From an uncultured Eubacteriales bacterium (GTDB taxonomy: Bacteria; Bacillota; Clostridia; Christensenellales; Aristaeellaceae), in the NCBI GenBank assembly GCA_902785105.1, contig CACZXF010000037.1:1-32969 (forward strand): DNA of 32,969 nucleotides. Reading direction: 5' to 3'. The position numbers were made by a program, and so were the translations under genes. The first letter of the stretch is position 1. Every line of letters starts with the position of its first letter. The notes under the pieces are model-generated. The model saw only the letters and a list, made by a program, of their open reading frames with translations. It was not told the origin of the DNA and did not search any database. Positions 8,364 through 16,968 of the stretch are shown here, in pieces.

Positions 8364-9866
8364 ATGAAGAAACTGCTTGCACTGGTACTCTCCCTCGCCA
8401 TGCTGCTGACCGCGTCAAGCTTCGCGCTGGCGGAGGAACTGCCCACCATCACCATCATGTTCCACGGCAGCAACGTGACCGACGACAGCGCGGTGCTGGA
8501 GGCCGTGAACGCCTACATCGCCGACAAGGTGGGCGCGAAGCTGGAGGTCGTCTGGGGCACCTGGGGCGATTTTGACGACAAGGCCACCAACGCCCTGCTC
8601 TCCGGTGACACCGGCATCGACATGGTGTTCACCTGTTCCTGGTCCGCCGACGAATACAACACCTACGCCAAGAACGGCTACTTCGTGAAGCTGGATGACC
8701 TCATCGCCGAGTACGGCGCGGACCTGGTCGCCGCCATCCCTGAGAGCCTGATGCAGGCTGCCACCATCGAGGGCGCCGAGGGCATGGGCATCTACGCCGT
8801 AAACGGCTTCAAGGACACCGCCACCCAGAACACCTGGGACGTGAACGTGACCCTCTTAAACGAGCTGGGCTACAGCCTGGACGACTTCAAGGCCATGTCC
8901 TTCTACGACTTCGGAGAGCTGTTCGCCAAGGCCAAGGAACTGAAGGGCGACGCCTTCTATCCCTTCCTGGTGGAGCCCATGGTGCTTGAGCGCATGGTCA
9001 CCGGCTCCATCATCGTGGCGGGCGACTCCGGCTCCACCAACCTGCTGAGCCTGTACCTCAACCAGGACGACGTGTCCGCCGAGGGTCCCGAGGGCAACGT
9101 GATCCTCAACAAGTTCGCCACCGAGGAATACCGGAAGTTCGTGGACAAGATGCACGAGTATTACGAGGCCGGGTATGTCGACCCCTCCCTGGCCGTAGCG
9201 GAGACCTCCAACGACACCCGCACCAACACCCAGAAGACCGGCGAATATCTGATCGGCACCCAGTCCTACGCCTTCGGCTATGAGTACTCCGCCGACGTGC
9301 TGGACCGCGGCATCGAGGTCGCCTTCGTGCCCTGCACCGACCCCTATGTGGACACCACCGCTTCCCAGGGCGCTATGGTCGCCATCTCCACCGCCTCTGA
9401 GCATCCGGTCGAGAGCTTCAAGTTCCTTAATCTGCTGAACAGCGACCCTGTCCTGATGACCCTTCTGAATTACGGTGTTGAGGGCGTCCACTACACTCTG
9501 AACGCCGACGGCCTCGTGGAATTCACCGACGAGCGCGCCAGCTACCAGCCCTGGACCAACGGCATGGGCAACGTGACCCTGCTGCCCGATACCGCCGCCG
9601 AGGGCGCCGGCTTCCGGGAGAGCTTCAAGGAATACTATGCGAGCGCCAAGGCCATTCCCGCACTGGGCTATGTGTTTGACAACGCCGAGGTCGCCAACGA
9701 GATGGCCGCCTTGGGCACCGTCGCCGCCCAGTACGCCCTGGCCCTGGATGCCGGCGCGCTGGACCCCGAAACCACCCTGCCTGACTTCCTGGCCGCGCTG
9801 GATGCCGCCGGCATGCAGACCTATCTGGACGCCGCCAACGCTCAGCTGACCGCCTACCTCGGATGA
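8364..9866 (+). CDS. Extracellular sugar-binding protein of the ABC transporter
   Basis: 500 residues; captures the oligosaccharide outside the membrane and delivers it to the two permeases. The signal peptide MKKLLALVLSLAMLLTASSF-ALA ends in an AxA-type site before EELPTITIMFHGSN. There is no lipobox cysteine, although most Gram-positive binding proteins are lipoproteins. The length and the D/W-rich body are usual for the family that accompanies LplB/YtcP permeases. AAGGAGG lies 8 bases before the ATG. A long C-terminal helical segment rich in Ala and Leu closes the protein. A strong terminator follows, so the transport genes form one unit. The sugar cannot be read from sequence; the GH94 gene downstream suggests a beta-linked disaccharide. 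Confidence 0.9.
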   Translation: MKKLLALVLSLAMLLTASSFALAEELPTITIMFHGSNVTDDSAVLEAVNAYIADKVGAKLEVVWGTWGDFDDKATNALLSGDTGIDMVFTCSWSADEYNTYAKNGYFVKLDDLIAEYGADLVAAIPESLMQAATIEGAEGMGIYAVNGFKDTATQNTWDVNVTLLNELGYSLDDFKAMSFYDFGELFAKAKELKGDAFYPFLVEPMVLERMVTGSIIVAGDSGSTNLLSLYLNQDDVSAEGPEGNVILNKFATEEYRKFVDKMHEYYEAGYVDPSLAVAETSNDTRTNTQKTGEYLIGTQSYAFGYEYSADVLDRGIEVAFVPCTDPYVDTTASQGAMVAISTASEHPVESFKFLNLLNSDPVLMTLLNYGVEGVHYTLNADGLVEFTDERASYQPWTNGMGNVTLLPDTAAEGAGFRESFKEYYASAKAIPALGYVFDNAEVANEMAALGTVAAQYALALDAGALDPETTLPDFLAALDAAGMQTYLDAANAQLTAYLG

Positions 9867-9884
9867 TCCCCGGCTTCCCTTTCG

Positions 9885-9920
9885 CCGGAACGCTGCTCAT
9901 CAAGCGTTCCGGTCTTTTTC
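9885..9920 (+). terminator. Rho-independent terminator after the transport operon
   Basis: CCGGAACGCT (9885-9894) and AGCGTTCCGG (9903-9912) form a perfect 10 bp stem with an 8-base loop, followed by TCTTTTTC. Confidence 0.92.
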
Positions 9921-9975
9921 ATCTCGCCAACTTCAAACAAAAAACGACAATCTCATCCATTTCCAATATTCCGTC

Positions 9976-10004
9976 TTGCTGATAAAATGAATGCAGTGTA
10001 AAAT
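9976..10004 (+). promoter_or_regulatory. Promoter of the phosphorylase operon
   Basis: TTGCTG (9976-9981) and TAAAAT (9999-10004) are 17 bases apart, just after the terminator and 22 bases before the GH94 start. The metabolic and regulatory genes therefore can be transcribed separately from the transporter. Confidence 0.55.
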
Positions 10005-10026
10005 AGACAGAGTGGAGGGCGCTTCA

Positions 10027-12417
10027 ATGAGATACGGATATTTTGACGATACGGCCCGGGAGTATGTCATTGACCGGGTGGACGTTCCCTTTTCCATGAC
10101 CAACTACCTGGGCACTCAGCGCATGGGAGCGGTAATCTCCCACAACGCGGGCGGCTACTGCTGGCTGGATTCCCCCCAGTACCACCGCATCACCCGCTTT
10201 CGCCCCAACGGCGTGCCGATGGACTTCCCGGGTCACTACGTCTATCTCCGGGACAGCGACAGCGGCAAATACTGGTCCATCAGCTGGCAGCCCACGGGAC
10301 TGTCGCTCAACGAGGCGAAATATTCCTGCCGGCACGGTTTGAGCTACTCCGTATATCAATGCGAATACGCGGGGATCGCCGCCAGCCAGACGCTGTTCAT
10401 TCCCCGGGAATCGGATGACGTCGATCCGGTAGAGATCTTCGATGTGCGGGTGAAAAACCTCACCGACCGCCCGCGCACCATCGACGTCACCGGCTATGTG
10501 GAGTTCTCCTTCCACAACATCGATATCGACAACCAGAATTTCCAGATGAGCCTGTACTGTGCGGGGTCCTTCAGGGAGGAAGACGCCGTCATCTGCGAAC
10601 TGCATTACGAGCCGGACAGCTTCCAGTTCTTCGCGGGGAATTTCGTCCCCGACGGCTGGGAGGGCACCCGGGATGGCTTCATCGGAAATTATCGCACCGA
10701 GAAAAACCCCGTCGGCGTAGAGAATGGCCTCGCGGGCGGTCATGCGCAGGGCGGCAATCCCGTGGGAGCGCTGATGAAAAGGCTGACCCTTGCGCCCGGC
10801 GAGGAGAAGCGGCTGCTGTTCTACCTGGGCACAGGCCGTGGGGAGGCCGCCAATGACGCCCGCCGAGGCTACGACCCCGCGGGTGCGGACAGAGCCTTTG
10901 ACGATCTCAGGCGCTTCTGGGACGAAAAGCTCACGGCGCTGACCGTCAAAACGCCACACGCAAACATGAACCGCAGCCTGAATATCTGGAATCTGTACCA
11001 GAGCGAGATCAACGTGCTGTTCAGCCGGTTTTCCTCCTTCATCGAGGTCGGCGGCCGCACCGGGCTGGGCTTCCGGGACACCGCCCAGGACGCCATGTGC
11101 ATCCCCCACGCGGAACCGGACGGCTGCAGGACGCGCATACTCCAGCTGCTGAACGGCGTCACCGCCGCGGGCTATGGCCTCCACCTGTTCGATCCCGCGT
11201 GGTTTGAGGGCAAGGACGAGGAAAAGGAATGGTCGCCCACGGTGATTCCCACCGCTGAGGGCGCGAAGCACGTTCACGGCCTCAAGGACGCCTGCGCCGA
11301 TGACGCACTGTGGCTGATCCCCGCCATCGTGGAATACGCGCGCGAAACGGGCGACATTGCATTCTTCGATCAGATCGTTCCCTTCGCGGACGGCGGGGAA
11401 GCCTCCGTGTGGGAGCACATGCGCCGCATACTGGATTTCTCCTACAGCCAGACGGGGGCCCACGGCGTCACAAAGGGGCTTCGCGCCGACTGGAACGACT
11501 GCCTGAACCTGGGCGGCGGCGAGAGCGCCATGGTGCAATTCCTGCTCATTTGGGCCACAGAGCATTTTCTCGACGCGGCGCGGTTTATGGGACGCACTGA
11601 GGATGTCGAGCGGTATACGCCGAAGCTGGACGGCATGAAGAAAACCGGGCGAACCACGCTGTGGGACGGAAGCTGGTTCCTGCGGGGCTTCACCGCGGAC
11701 GGGCGTCCCATCGGCAGCCACACTGCCAGGGAGGGCAAGGTGCACCTGGAGAGCAACACCTGGGCTGTGGCCAGCGGCGCAGCGACCCGGGAGCAGGGCC
11801 TTTCCGCCATGGACGCCGTGGACGAATGGCTGTACACCCCCTACGGTCTGATGCTGAACGCGCCTTCCTTCACCGTGCGCGACGACGGCGTGGGCTTCAT
11901 CACCCGGGTGTACCCCGGCATCAAGGAAAACGGCGCGGTGTTCAGCCATCCGAATCCCTGGGCCTGGGTGGCGGAGTGCAGGCTGGGCCGGGGAGACCGC
12001 GCCATGAAGTTCTTTGACGCGCTGCTTCCCGAAAACCAGAACGACATCATGGAGATCCGACAAGCCGAGCCCTACACCTACTGCCAGTTTATCATGGGCC
12101 GGGATCACGCCGCCCACGGCCGGGCGCGCCATCCCTTCATGACCGGCTCGGCAGGCTGGGCCTACTTCGCCGCCACGCGCCATATGCTGGGCGTACGCCC
12201 GGAGTTCGACCGCCTGACCGTGGACCCGTGCATCCCCTCGGCATGGGACGGCTTCGAGGTCACGCGGCGCTGGCGCGGGGCGGAGTACGTCATCCGGGTG
12301 GAAAACCCCGGGCACGTCGAAAAGGGCGTGAAGCGCATCGAGGTGGACGGGAAAGCCGTCGGGAGCATCCCCGCGTTTGAAAGCGGAACGCATACTGTGC
12401 GCGTGGTGATGGGATAA
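10027..12417 (+). CDS. GH94 disaccharide phosphorylase (chitobiose/cellobiose phosphorylase type)
   Basis: 796 residues, close to the ~800 of cellobiose and N,N'-diacetylchitobiose phosphorylases. These enzymes split a beta-disaccharide with phosphate into a sugar 1-phosphate and a free sugar in the cytosol. The N-terminus (MRYGYFDDTAREYVIDRVDV, then NYLGT and VISHNAGGY) and GHYVYLRD / YWSISWQPTG are family hallmarks; from memory they look closer to the chitobiose enzyme than to classical cellobiose phosphorylase. The catalytic acid is the Asp of RADWNDCLNLGGGES, residue 491, near the known 490/492 positions. ATG 10027 follows GGAGGG; an ATG at 9991 in the same frame has no ribosome site and lies between the -35 and -10 boxes. 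The neighbouring mutase would convert the released hexose 1-phosphate. Substrate is not settled. Confidence 0.88.
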   Translation: MRYGYFDDTAREYVIDRVDVPFSMTNYLGTQRMGAVISHNAGGYCWLDSPQYHRITRFRPNGVPMDFPGHYVYLRDSDSGKYWSISWQPTGLSLNEAKYSCRHGLSYSVYQCEYAGIAASQTLFIPRESDDVDPVEIFDVRVKNLTDRPRTIDVTGYVEFSFHNIDIDNQNFQMSLYCAGSFREEDAVICELHYEPDSFQFFAGNFVPDGWEGTRDGFIGNYRTEKNPVGVENGLAGGHAQGGNPVGALMKRLTLAPGEEKRLLFYLGTGRGEAANDARRGYDPAGADRAFDDLRRFWDEKLTALTVKTPHANMNRSLNIWNLYQSEINVLFSRFSSFIEVGGRTGLGFRDTAQDAMCIPHAEPDGCRTRILQLLNGVTAAGYGLHLFDPAWFEGKDEEKEWSPTVIPTAEGAKHVHGLKDACADDALWLIPAIVEYARETGDIAFFDQIVPFADGGEASVWEHMRRILDFSYSQTGAHGVTKGLRADWNDCLNLGGGESAMVQFLLIWATEHFLDAARFMGRTEDVERYTPKLDGMKKTGRTTLWDGSWFLRGFTADGRPIGSHTAREGKVHLESNTWAVASGAATREQGLSAMDAVDEWLYTPYGLMLNAPSFTVRDDGVGFITRVYPGIKENGAVFSHPNPWAWVAECRLGRGDRAMKFFDALLPENQNDIMEIRQAEPYTYCQFIMGRDHAAHGRARHPFMTGSAGWAYFAATRHMLGVRPEFDRLTVDPCIPSAWDGFEVTRRWRGAEYVIRVENPGHVEKGVKRIEVDGKAVGSIPAFESGTHTVRVVMG

Positions 12418-12474
12418 GGAGGGCGTAACTATTGAGTCCTGCCGATAAACGGGGATTTGTTGAATTAGGAATTA

Positions 12475-12598
12475 GGATTTGTCGGGGAGATGCACACGCT
12501 CCTGTAGGGGCGGCGTTGCGCCGCCCGCCGGGTAGGACGATGCGTTTCGTTGGGGGCGGGCGCCGAAACGGCGTTGGTTTGACTCCCCGACAAATTCC
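12475..12598. repeat. MITE-like repeat, copy 2
   Basis: Shorter copy of the element at 429-582. Ends GGATTTGTCGGGGAG (12475-12489) and CTCCCCGACAAATTCC (to 12598) are inverted, and the internal block TGTAGGGGCGGCGTTGCGCC...ACGATGCGTTTCGTTGGGGG is shared. Upstream, GATAAACGGGGATTTGT repeats the sequence found just left of copy 1, with a partial second GGATTTGT. It lies between the GH94 and mutase genes without an obvious terminator, so read-through is possible. Confidence 0.7.
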
Positions 12599-12639
12599 AA
12601 TTTGCCCAAGTCGTCTGAACAGTTACAGGAGGGCTTAAA

Positions 12640-14052
12640 ATGATTCAATTCGGAACCGGCGGCTGGCGCGCCATCATCGGCGACGGCTTCACAAAGGCGA
12701 ACATCCGGCGGGTGGCGGCGGCGCTGGGCCGCAGGATCCAGCGGGAACCCGATTCGGAAAAGGAGATCTGCATCGGCTACGACCGGCGCTTCCTGTCGAG
12801 GGAGGCGGCCATCTGGTTTTCCGAGGCCATTGCGGCGGAGGGCGTCAAGGTGGACTTCGTGAATCTCTCCGCGCCGACGCCGCAGATCATGTACACGGTA
12901 AAAATCTGGGACCTTCCCTACGGCGCCGCCATCACCGCCAGCCACAACCCCGCCGTGTGGAATGGCATCAAGCTGTTCACCCGGGGCGGGCGCGACGCGG
13001 CGCAGGAAATCACCGACGCGATCCAGGCCGAAGCCAACGCGCTTTCAGAGGATGAGATCGGAACGCTGCCCTTTGAGGAAGGACTTTCGGAGGGCCGCAT
13101 CGTGTATGTCGACCCCCGCGACGCCTATCTGGACTCCATCATGGAGAGAATCGACACCGCCGCCATCCGCAGGCGCCGCCCGCGCGTCGTGCTGGACCCC
13201 ATGTACGGCGTGAGCCTGACGGGGCTTCTGACCATCCTCTACTCCAGCCGCTGCGACGTGGACGTGATCAACGACCGCCACGACGCCTTCTTCGGCCGCC
13301 ACCTGCCCGCGCCGAACCCGGAGACGCTGGCGGACCTCCAGCGGGCGGTGATCGAGCACAATGCCGACATCGGCATCGCCACCGACGGCGACGCGGACCG
13401 GCTGGGCGTGATCGACGAGCAGGGCCGCTACGTCAGCGCCAACGAGATCCTGGTATTGCTGTATTACTACCTGCTGAAATACAAGGGCTGGAAAGGCGCG
13501 GCGGTGCGCAACGTGGCCACGACCCATCTGCTGGACCGGGTGGCGGAGAAATACGGTGAAAAATGCGTGGAGGTACCCGTGGGCTTCAAGCACATCTCCG
13601 CGGGCATGCAGCGTTGCGACGCGCTCATCGGCGGCGAGTCCTCCGGCGGCCTGACGGTGCGGGGGCACATCTTCGGCAAGGACGGCCTCTATGCCGCCTC
13701 GCTCCTGGTGGAGATGCTGTCCGTAACCGGCAGGCCCATGTCAAAGCTGGTGCAGGACATTTTCGATGAGTTCGGCGAGCTGCATGTGGCTGAGCACGAC
13801 TGGGCGCTGACAGCGGAACGCAAGGCGGAGATCTACCGCAGGGTATTTGAAAACCATGAGCTGCCCGCTTTTGACCTGCCCGTGCAGCGGGTGAGCTATG
13901 CGGACGGCTGCAAGGTCTATTTCGACGGCGCGTGGGTCATCGTCCGCTTCAGCGGCACCGAGCCCCGCATTCGCATATTCGCCGAACACAAGACTTCCGA
14001 GCGCGCCGAAGATCTGGTGCGTGTGACAGCCGCCTTTTTGGGATTGGAGTAA
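12640..14052 (+). CDS. Phosphohexomutase (phosphoglucomutase/phosphomannomutase family)
   Basis: 470 residues; interconverts a hexose 1-phosphate and 6-phosphate through a phosphoserine, in the cytosol. All four family signatures are present: the active-site ITASHNP with Ser101, the Mg-binding DGDADRLG, the sugar-binding GGESSGG and the phosphate-binding RFSGTEPRIRI. The start is fixed by AGGAGG 7 bases before the ATG. Its place right after the GH94 phosphorylase indicates that it handles the released sugar 1-phosphate (glucose 1-P, or GlcNAc 1-P if the phosphorylase is chitobiose-type). The following kinase gene starts 6 bases after its stop, so it is co-transcribed with the two-component genes. 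Exact sugar preference cannot be read from the motifs alone. Confidence 0.92.
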   Translation: MIQFGTGGWRAIIGDGFTKANIRRVAAALGRRIQREPDSEKEICIGYDRRFLSREAAIWFSEAIAAEGVKVDFVNLSAPTPQIMYTVKIWDLPYGAAITASHNPAVWNGIKLFTRGGRDAAQEITDAIQAEANALSEDEIGTLPFEEGLSEGRIVYVDPRDAYLDSIMERIDTAAIRRRRPRVVLDPMYGVSLTGLLTILYSSRCDVDVINDRHDAFFGRHLPAPNPETLADLQRAVIEHNADIGIATDGDADRLGVIDEQGRYVSANEILVLLYYYLLKYKGWKGAAVRNVATTHLLDRVAEKYGEKCVEVPVGFKHISAGMQRCDALIGGESSGGLTVRGHIFGKDGLYAASLLVEMLSVTGRPMSKLVQDIFDEFGELHVAEHDWALTAERKAEIYRRVFENHELPAFDLPVQRVSYADGCKVYFDGAWVIVRFSGTEPRIRIFAEHKTSERAEDLVRVTAAFLGLE

Positions 14053-14058
14053 ACAGGC

Positions 14059-15774
14059 ATGCGCATACTCAAGTCCATCAGCACCCAGCTGACGCTGATC
14101 ATGCTGATCTGCTACCTGCTGCCGGCCACGGTGCTGGGCTTTTACATGGGCGGCACGATGATCCGCGACGAGCAGGCCAAGACGGAAACGGCGCTTCTGA
14201 GCGGCATGGAGTTTTCCCGGCTGCTGACGGATCAGAACCTGAGCCGCGTGGTCACGCTGGCCCGCGCCGCCACCTATGACGGCGAGCTGGACAGCGCCGT
14301 CGCTGAGCGAAACGCCGGGGCCATCACGGAGGGCGAATTTCTGCGGGCGGTCCGGGGCTATGTGGAACGCAAGTACAGCCGTGAATCTGCCCTGACCTTC
14401 GCGGCGGTGTTCACACTGGATCAGCCGGAGCTTCTGCTGGTCAACCGCGCGGGCCGCGACGCCGTAAGCCGCTATCAGTCCGAAGCCCACGAGCGGGTAA
14501 AGCAGTTGAGCGCCGTGCTGGACACACAGTGCCGGTTTATGGAGCTCGGGGAAGGACTGTACCTCGTCCGAAATCTGGTGGACCTGCGCATGAAGCCCTA
14601 CGGTATGCTGGTGTTCGGGCTGGATCGGGAGAAGCTGTTTTCGCCAGTGCTGGATGTCGCCCGACACTGGGACGCCCGGCTGGATATTCGGCTGGATGAC
14701 ATGGATGACCAAAACCTCTCCGGCATCTCCGGCATGGACGAGGCGGTCGACTGGGACGACGTAGCGCCGGGAAGCATCGCGCCGGTGTCCGTGGGGATGT
14801 ACGCCTGCGCCCAGTTGGGCGACAGCCGCGACTACGCGCTGCGCATTGGACTCTTGCTTGACCGGCGTCGTCTGTACGGCGGCATCGACGGCTTCCGGCG
14901 GCTCCAGGCGGGTCTGCTGTTCCTGCTGGTGCCGATGGTCGGCGTAACCATGTGGTACGTTCATAAGCGCATCTCCCATCCCATCATGCTGCTTGCGGAG
15001 GCATCGGGCCGTATCGAGGCCGGGGAACTGGGCGTCACCGTGCCCATGCGCGGCGACGATGAGCTGGGCAGGCTGGGCAAGGCGTTCACCAGCATGAGCC
15101 TGCGGCTGGAAGAATTGATCGACAAGACCTATAAAGAGGAGATCGCCCTGCGCGACGCCCGGATCCAGGCCATGCAGAGCCGCATCAATCCCCACTTCAT
15201 CAATAACGCGCTGGAATCCATCAACTGGGAGGCGCGGATCGAGGGCTCTGAGACGATCTCCGCGATGGTGGAGTCGCTGAGCGTGCTGCTGAACGCCAGC
15301 ATGTCCCGAAACGACCGGCGCATCGCAACGCTGAAGGATGAGCTGGAGGTCGCGCGAGCCTACTTCTACTTCGTAGGGCTGAGCTACGGCGACAGGCTTG
15401 TCACCCGCATGGACATCGACGACGCGGCGCTGAGCGCCACCGTGCCGGTGCTGACCCTGCAGCCCCTCATCGAAAACGCCGTGGAGCACGGCATCGCCCC
15501 CGAGGGCGGCGGGGAAATTCGCCTGAGCTGCCAGCGCCTGGGGCCGTGCCTGCGCGTGGAGGTGGTCAACAGCGGGAAGCCCATTTCCCCCGAGGATCGC
15601 CACCGCATCGACGCCGCCCTGCGGGGGGACAGCCTGGGCGGCGCCCATATCGGTCTTTCCAACATCTGCACCCGGCTTCACCTGATCTACGGCGGACAGG
15701 CCGGCATCTCCGTCTCCTCCGATGCCGACGGCAGCATCCACGTCACGCTGGACATCCCCCAGGAGGTTTCATGA
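14059..15774 (+). CDS. YesM-type sensor histidine kinase
   Basis: 571 residues; membrane sensor kinase of the family that controls polysaccharide and sugar uptake in Firmicutes. A first helix (about 10-31) and a second (about 285-303) enclose a ~250-residue extracellular sensor. Then come a HAMP domain (about 305-357), the His_kinase domain with the phosphorylated His379 in QSRINPHFINNALESINWEA, and an HATPase domain with LQPLIENAVEHG (N box) and IGLSNICTRLHLIYG. The gene begins 6 bases after the mutase stop with GGAG before the ATG, and its TGA overlaps the ATG of the next gene by four bases. The partner response regulator is two genes downstream, with a binding protein in between. Confidence 0.93.
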   Translation: MRILKSISTQLTLIMLICYLLPATVLGFYMGGTMIRDEQAKTETALLSGMEFSRLLTDQNLSRVVTLARAATYDGELDSAVAERNAGAITEGEFLRAVRGYVERKYSRESALTFAAVFTLDQPELLLVNRAGRDAVSRYQSEAHERVKQLSAVLDTQCRFMELGEGLYLVRNLVDLRMKPYGMLVFGLDREKLFSPVLDVARHWDARLDIRLDDMDDQNLSGISGMDEAVDWDDVAPGSIAPVSVGMYACAQLGDSRDYALRIGLLLDRRRLYGGIDGFRRLQAGLLFLLVPMVGVTMWYVHKRISHPIMLLAEASGRIEAGELGVTVPMRGDDELGRLGKAFTSMSLRLEELIDKTYKEEIALRDARIQAMQSRINPHFINNALESINWEARIEGSETISAMVESLSVLLNASMSRNDRRIATLKDELEVARAYFYFVGLSYGDRLVTRMDIDDAALSATVPVLTLQPLIENAVEHGIAPEGGGEIRLSCQRLGPCLRVEVVNSGKPISPEDRHRIDAALRGDSLGGAHIGLSNICTRLHLIYGGQAGISVSSDADGSIHVTLDIPQEVS

Positions 15775-16964
15775 TGAAAAGAGCGCTATCACTCATCCTG
15801 ACCCTGCTGCTGTGCGCTTCGGCCCGGGCAGTTTCCCTTCGCACGGTCAGCGCCTTTGGCGGCACGGATGCCACCGCGCTGGCTTACGTGGAACTGCTTC
15901 GCGAATACGAAGCGCAAACCGGCAATGTGGTGGAGGACAGCTCCGGCACCAGCGACGAGAGCTGGAAGGCCGGCGTGCTGAGCGACTTTGCCGCGGGCAA
16001 CGAGCCGGACATACTGTTCTTCTTCGCGTGCAGCGCCGACTCCGCGCCGATCCTGCGCAAGATGGTGCCCATATCGGAGATCAACGCCGCCTGTCCCGGC
16101 CTGTCACTGCTTGAAAGCGACATCCTGAGGGAGGCGGACGGCGCGGTCTACGCGATCCCCCTGCGCCCTTATTTTGAAGGTCTGTTTGTGAATACGGATC
16201 TGTTTGAGCAATACCACGCCCCGCTGCCGGACACATGGACGCATCTTGAAGAAGCGATCGCGATCTTCAGGTCCGCGGGCATCGTGCCCATCTCCGTTTC
16301 TCTGTCGGATATCCCGCACTACCTGGCCGAATGCGCGGTGCTGGCGGCCTCCGCCCCGGAGGAATTTACCGCCCGTCCCGCCGCGCTGGACCAGGTGCCC
16401 GAGGGCTGGTTTCGCGGCATGGAGCTGATCCGCCGTCTCTACACGCTGGGAGCCTTCCCGGAAAACGCGCTGAACACCTCGGAGGCCGTTACCAGCGAGC
16501 TGTTTCGGCAAAAAAAGGCCGCCATGCAGATCGACGGCAGCTGGCTGATCAATTCCCTGCCGGAGGAAAACATGAACACCACCGTCGTCATGCCCATGCC
16601 GTCGCTGAGCGGCGAAGGCAGCGCCATCATTGGCGGCGTATCCATGGGCTTTTACCTGACCCGCCGGGTGTGGGACGATCCAACGCGCCGGGATGCCGCC
16701 ACAGCGCTTCTGGCCTGGCTCACCCGTCCCGATCACCTGAACCGGCTGGCCGCCTGGGAGGTCACCGGCGCTTTGGCAGCTTCCGCCGATGCCATCGTAG
16801 GCCGATCGGCGGACATGGTGCGTCCCATACAGGACGACATGAGCAAAAATGCCCGGGAGACCTGGCTGCTGGACTGTGTTCCCGCAGTGGCCGCGGGCGA
16901 TATGACCGCGGAGGAATGCTGGGCACAGGTCATGGCGCTGGACCCCTTCGAAGCCGGGAGGTAG
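15771..16964 (+). CDS. Second extracellular sugar-binding protein, embedded in the two-component unit
   Basis: 397 residues, a family 1-type solute-binding protein. The N-terminus (MMKRALSLILTLLLCASARA, then VSLRTVSAFGG) is a signal peptide ending in an ARA site. LLLC does not make a convincing lipobox. Body motifs AYVELLREYEAQTGNVVE, FAAGNEPDILFFF and KKAAMQIDGSWLINSLP are typical of sugar-binding proteins. It overlaps the kinase gene by ATGA and precedes the response regulator by 4 bases, with AGGAGG before its start. No permease adjoins it, so besides transport it may present ligand to the extracellular domain of the kinase; that is inference from gene order. Confidence 0.85.
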   Translation: MMKRALSLILTLLLCASARAVSLRTVSAFGGTDATALAYVELLREYEAQTGNVVEDSSGTSDESWKAGVLSDFAAGNEPDILFFFACSADSAPILRKMVPISEINAACPGLSLLESDILREADGAVYAIPLRPYFEGLFVNTDLFEQYHAPLPDTWTHLEEAIAIFRSAGIVPISVSLSDIPHYLAECAVLAASAPEEFTARPAALDQVPEGWFRGMELIRRLYTLGAFPENALNTSEAVTSELFRQKKAAMQIDGSWLINSLPEENMNTTVVMPMPSLSGEGSAIIGGVSMGFYLTRRVWDDPTRRDAATALLAWLTRPDHLNRLAAWEVTGALAASADAIVGRSADMVRPIQDDMSKNARETWLLDCVPAVAAGDMTAEECWAQVMALDPFEAGR

Positions 16965-16968
16965 AGAT

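Noticed and set aside
10024-12393. A 789-codon open frame on the minus strand
   Set aside because: It is the exact antisense of the GH94 phosphorylase gene. It lacks a ribosome site, has the biased composition of a mirrored GC-rich gene and matches no family.
13741-15741. A 666-codon open frame on the minus strand
   Set aside because: Antisense shadow of the mutase end and the YesM-type kinase, which have full motif sets and good starts.
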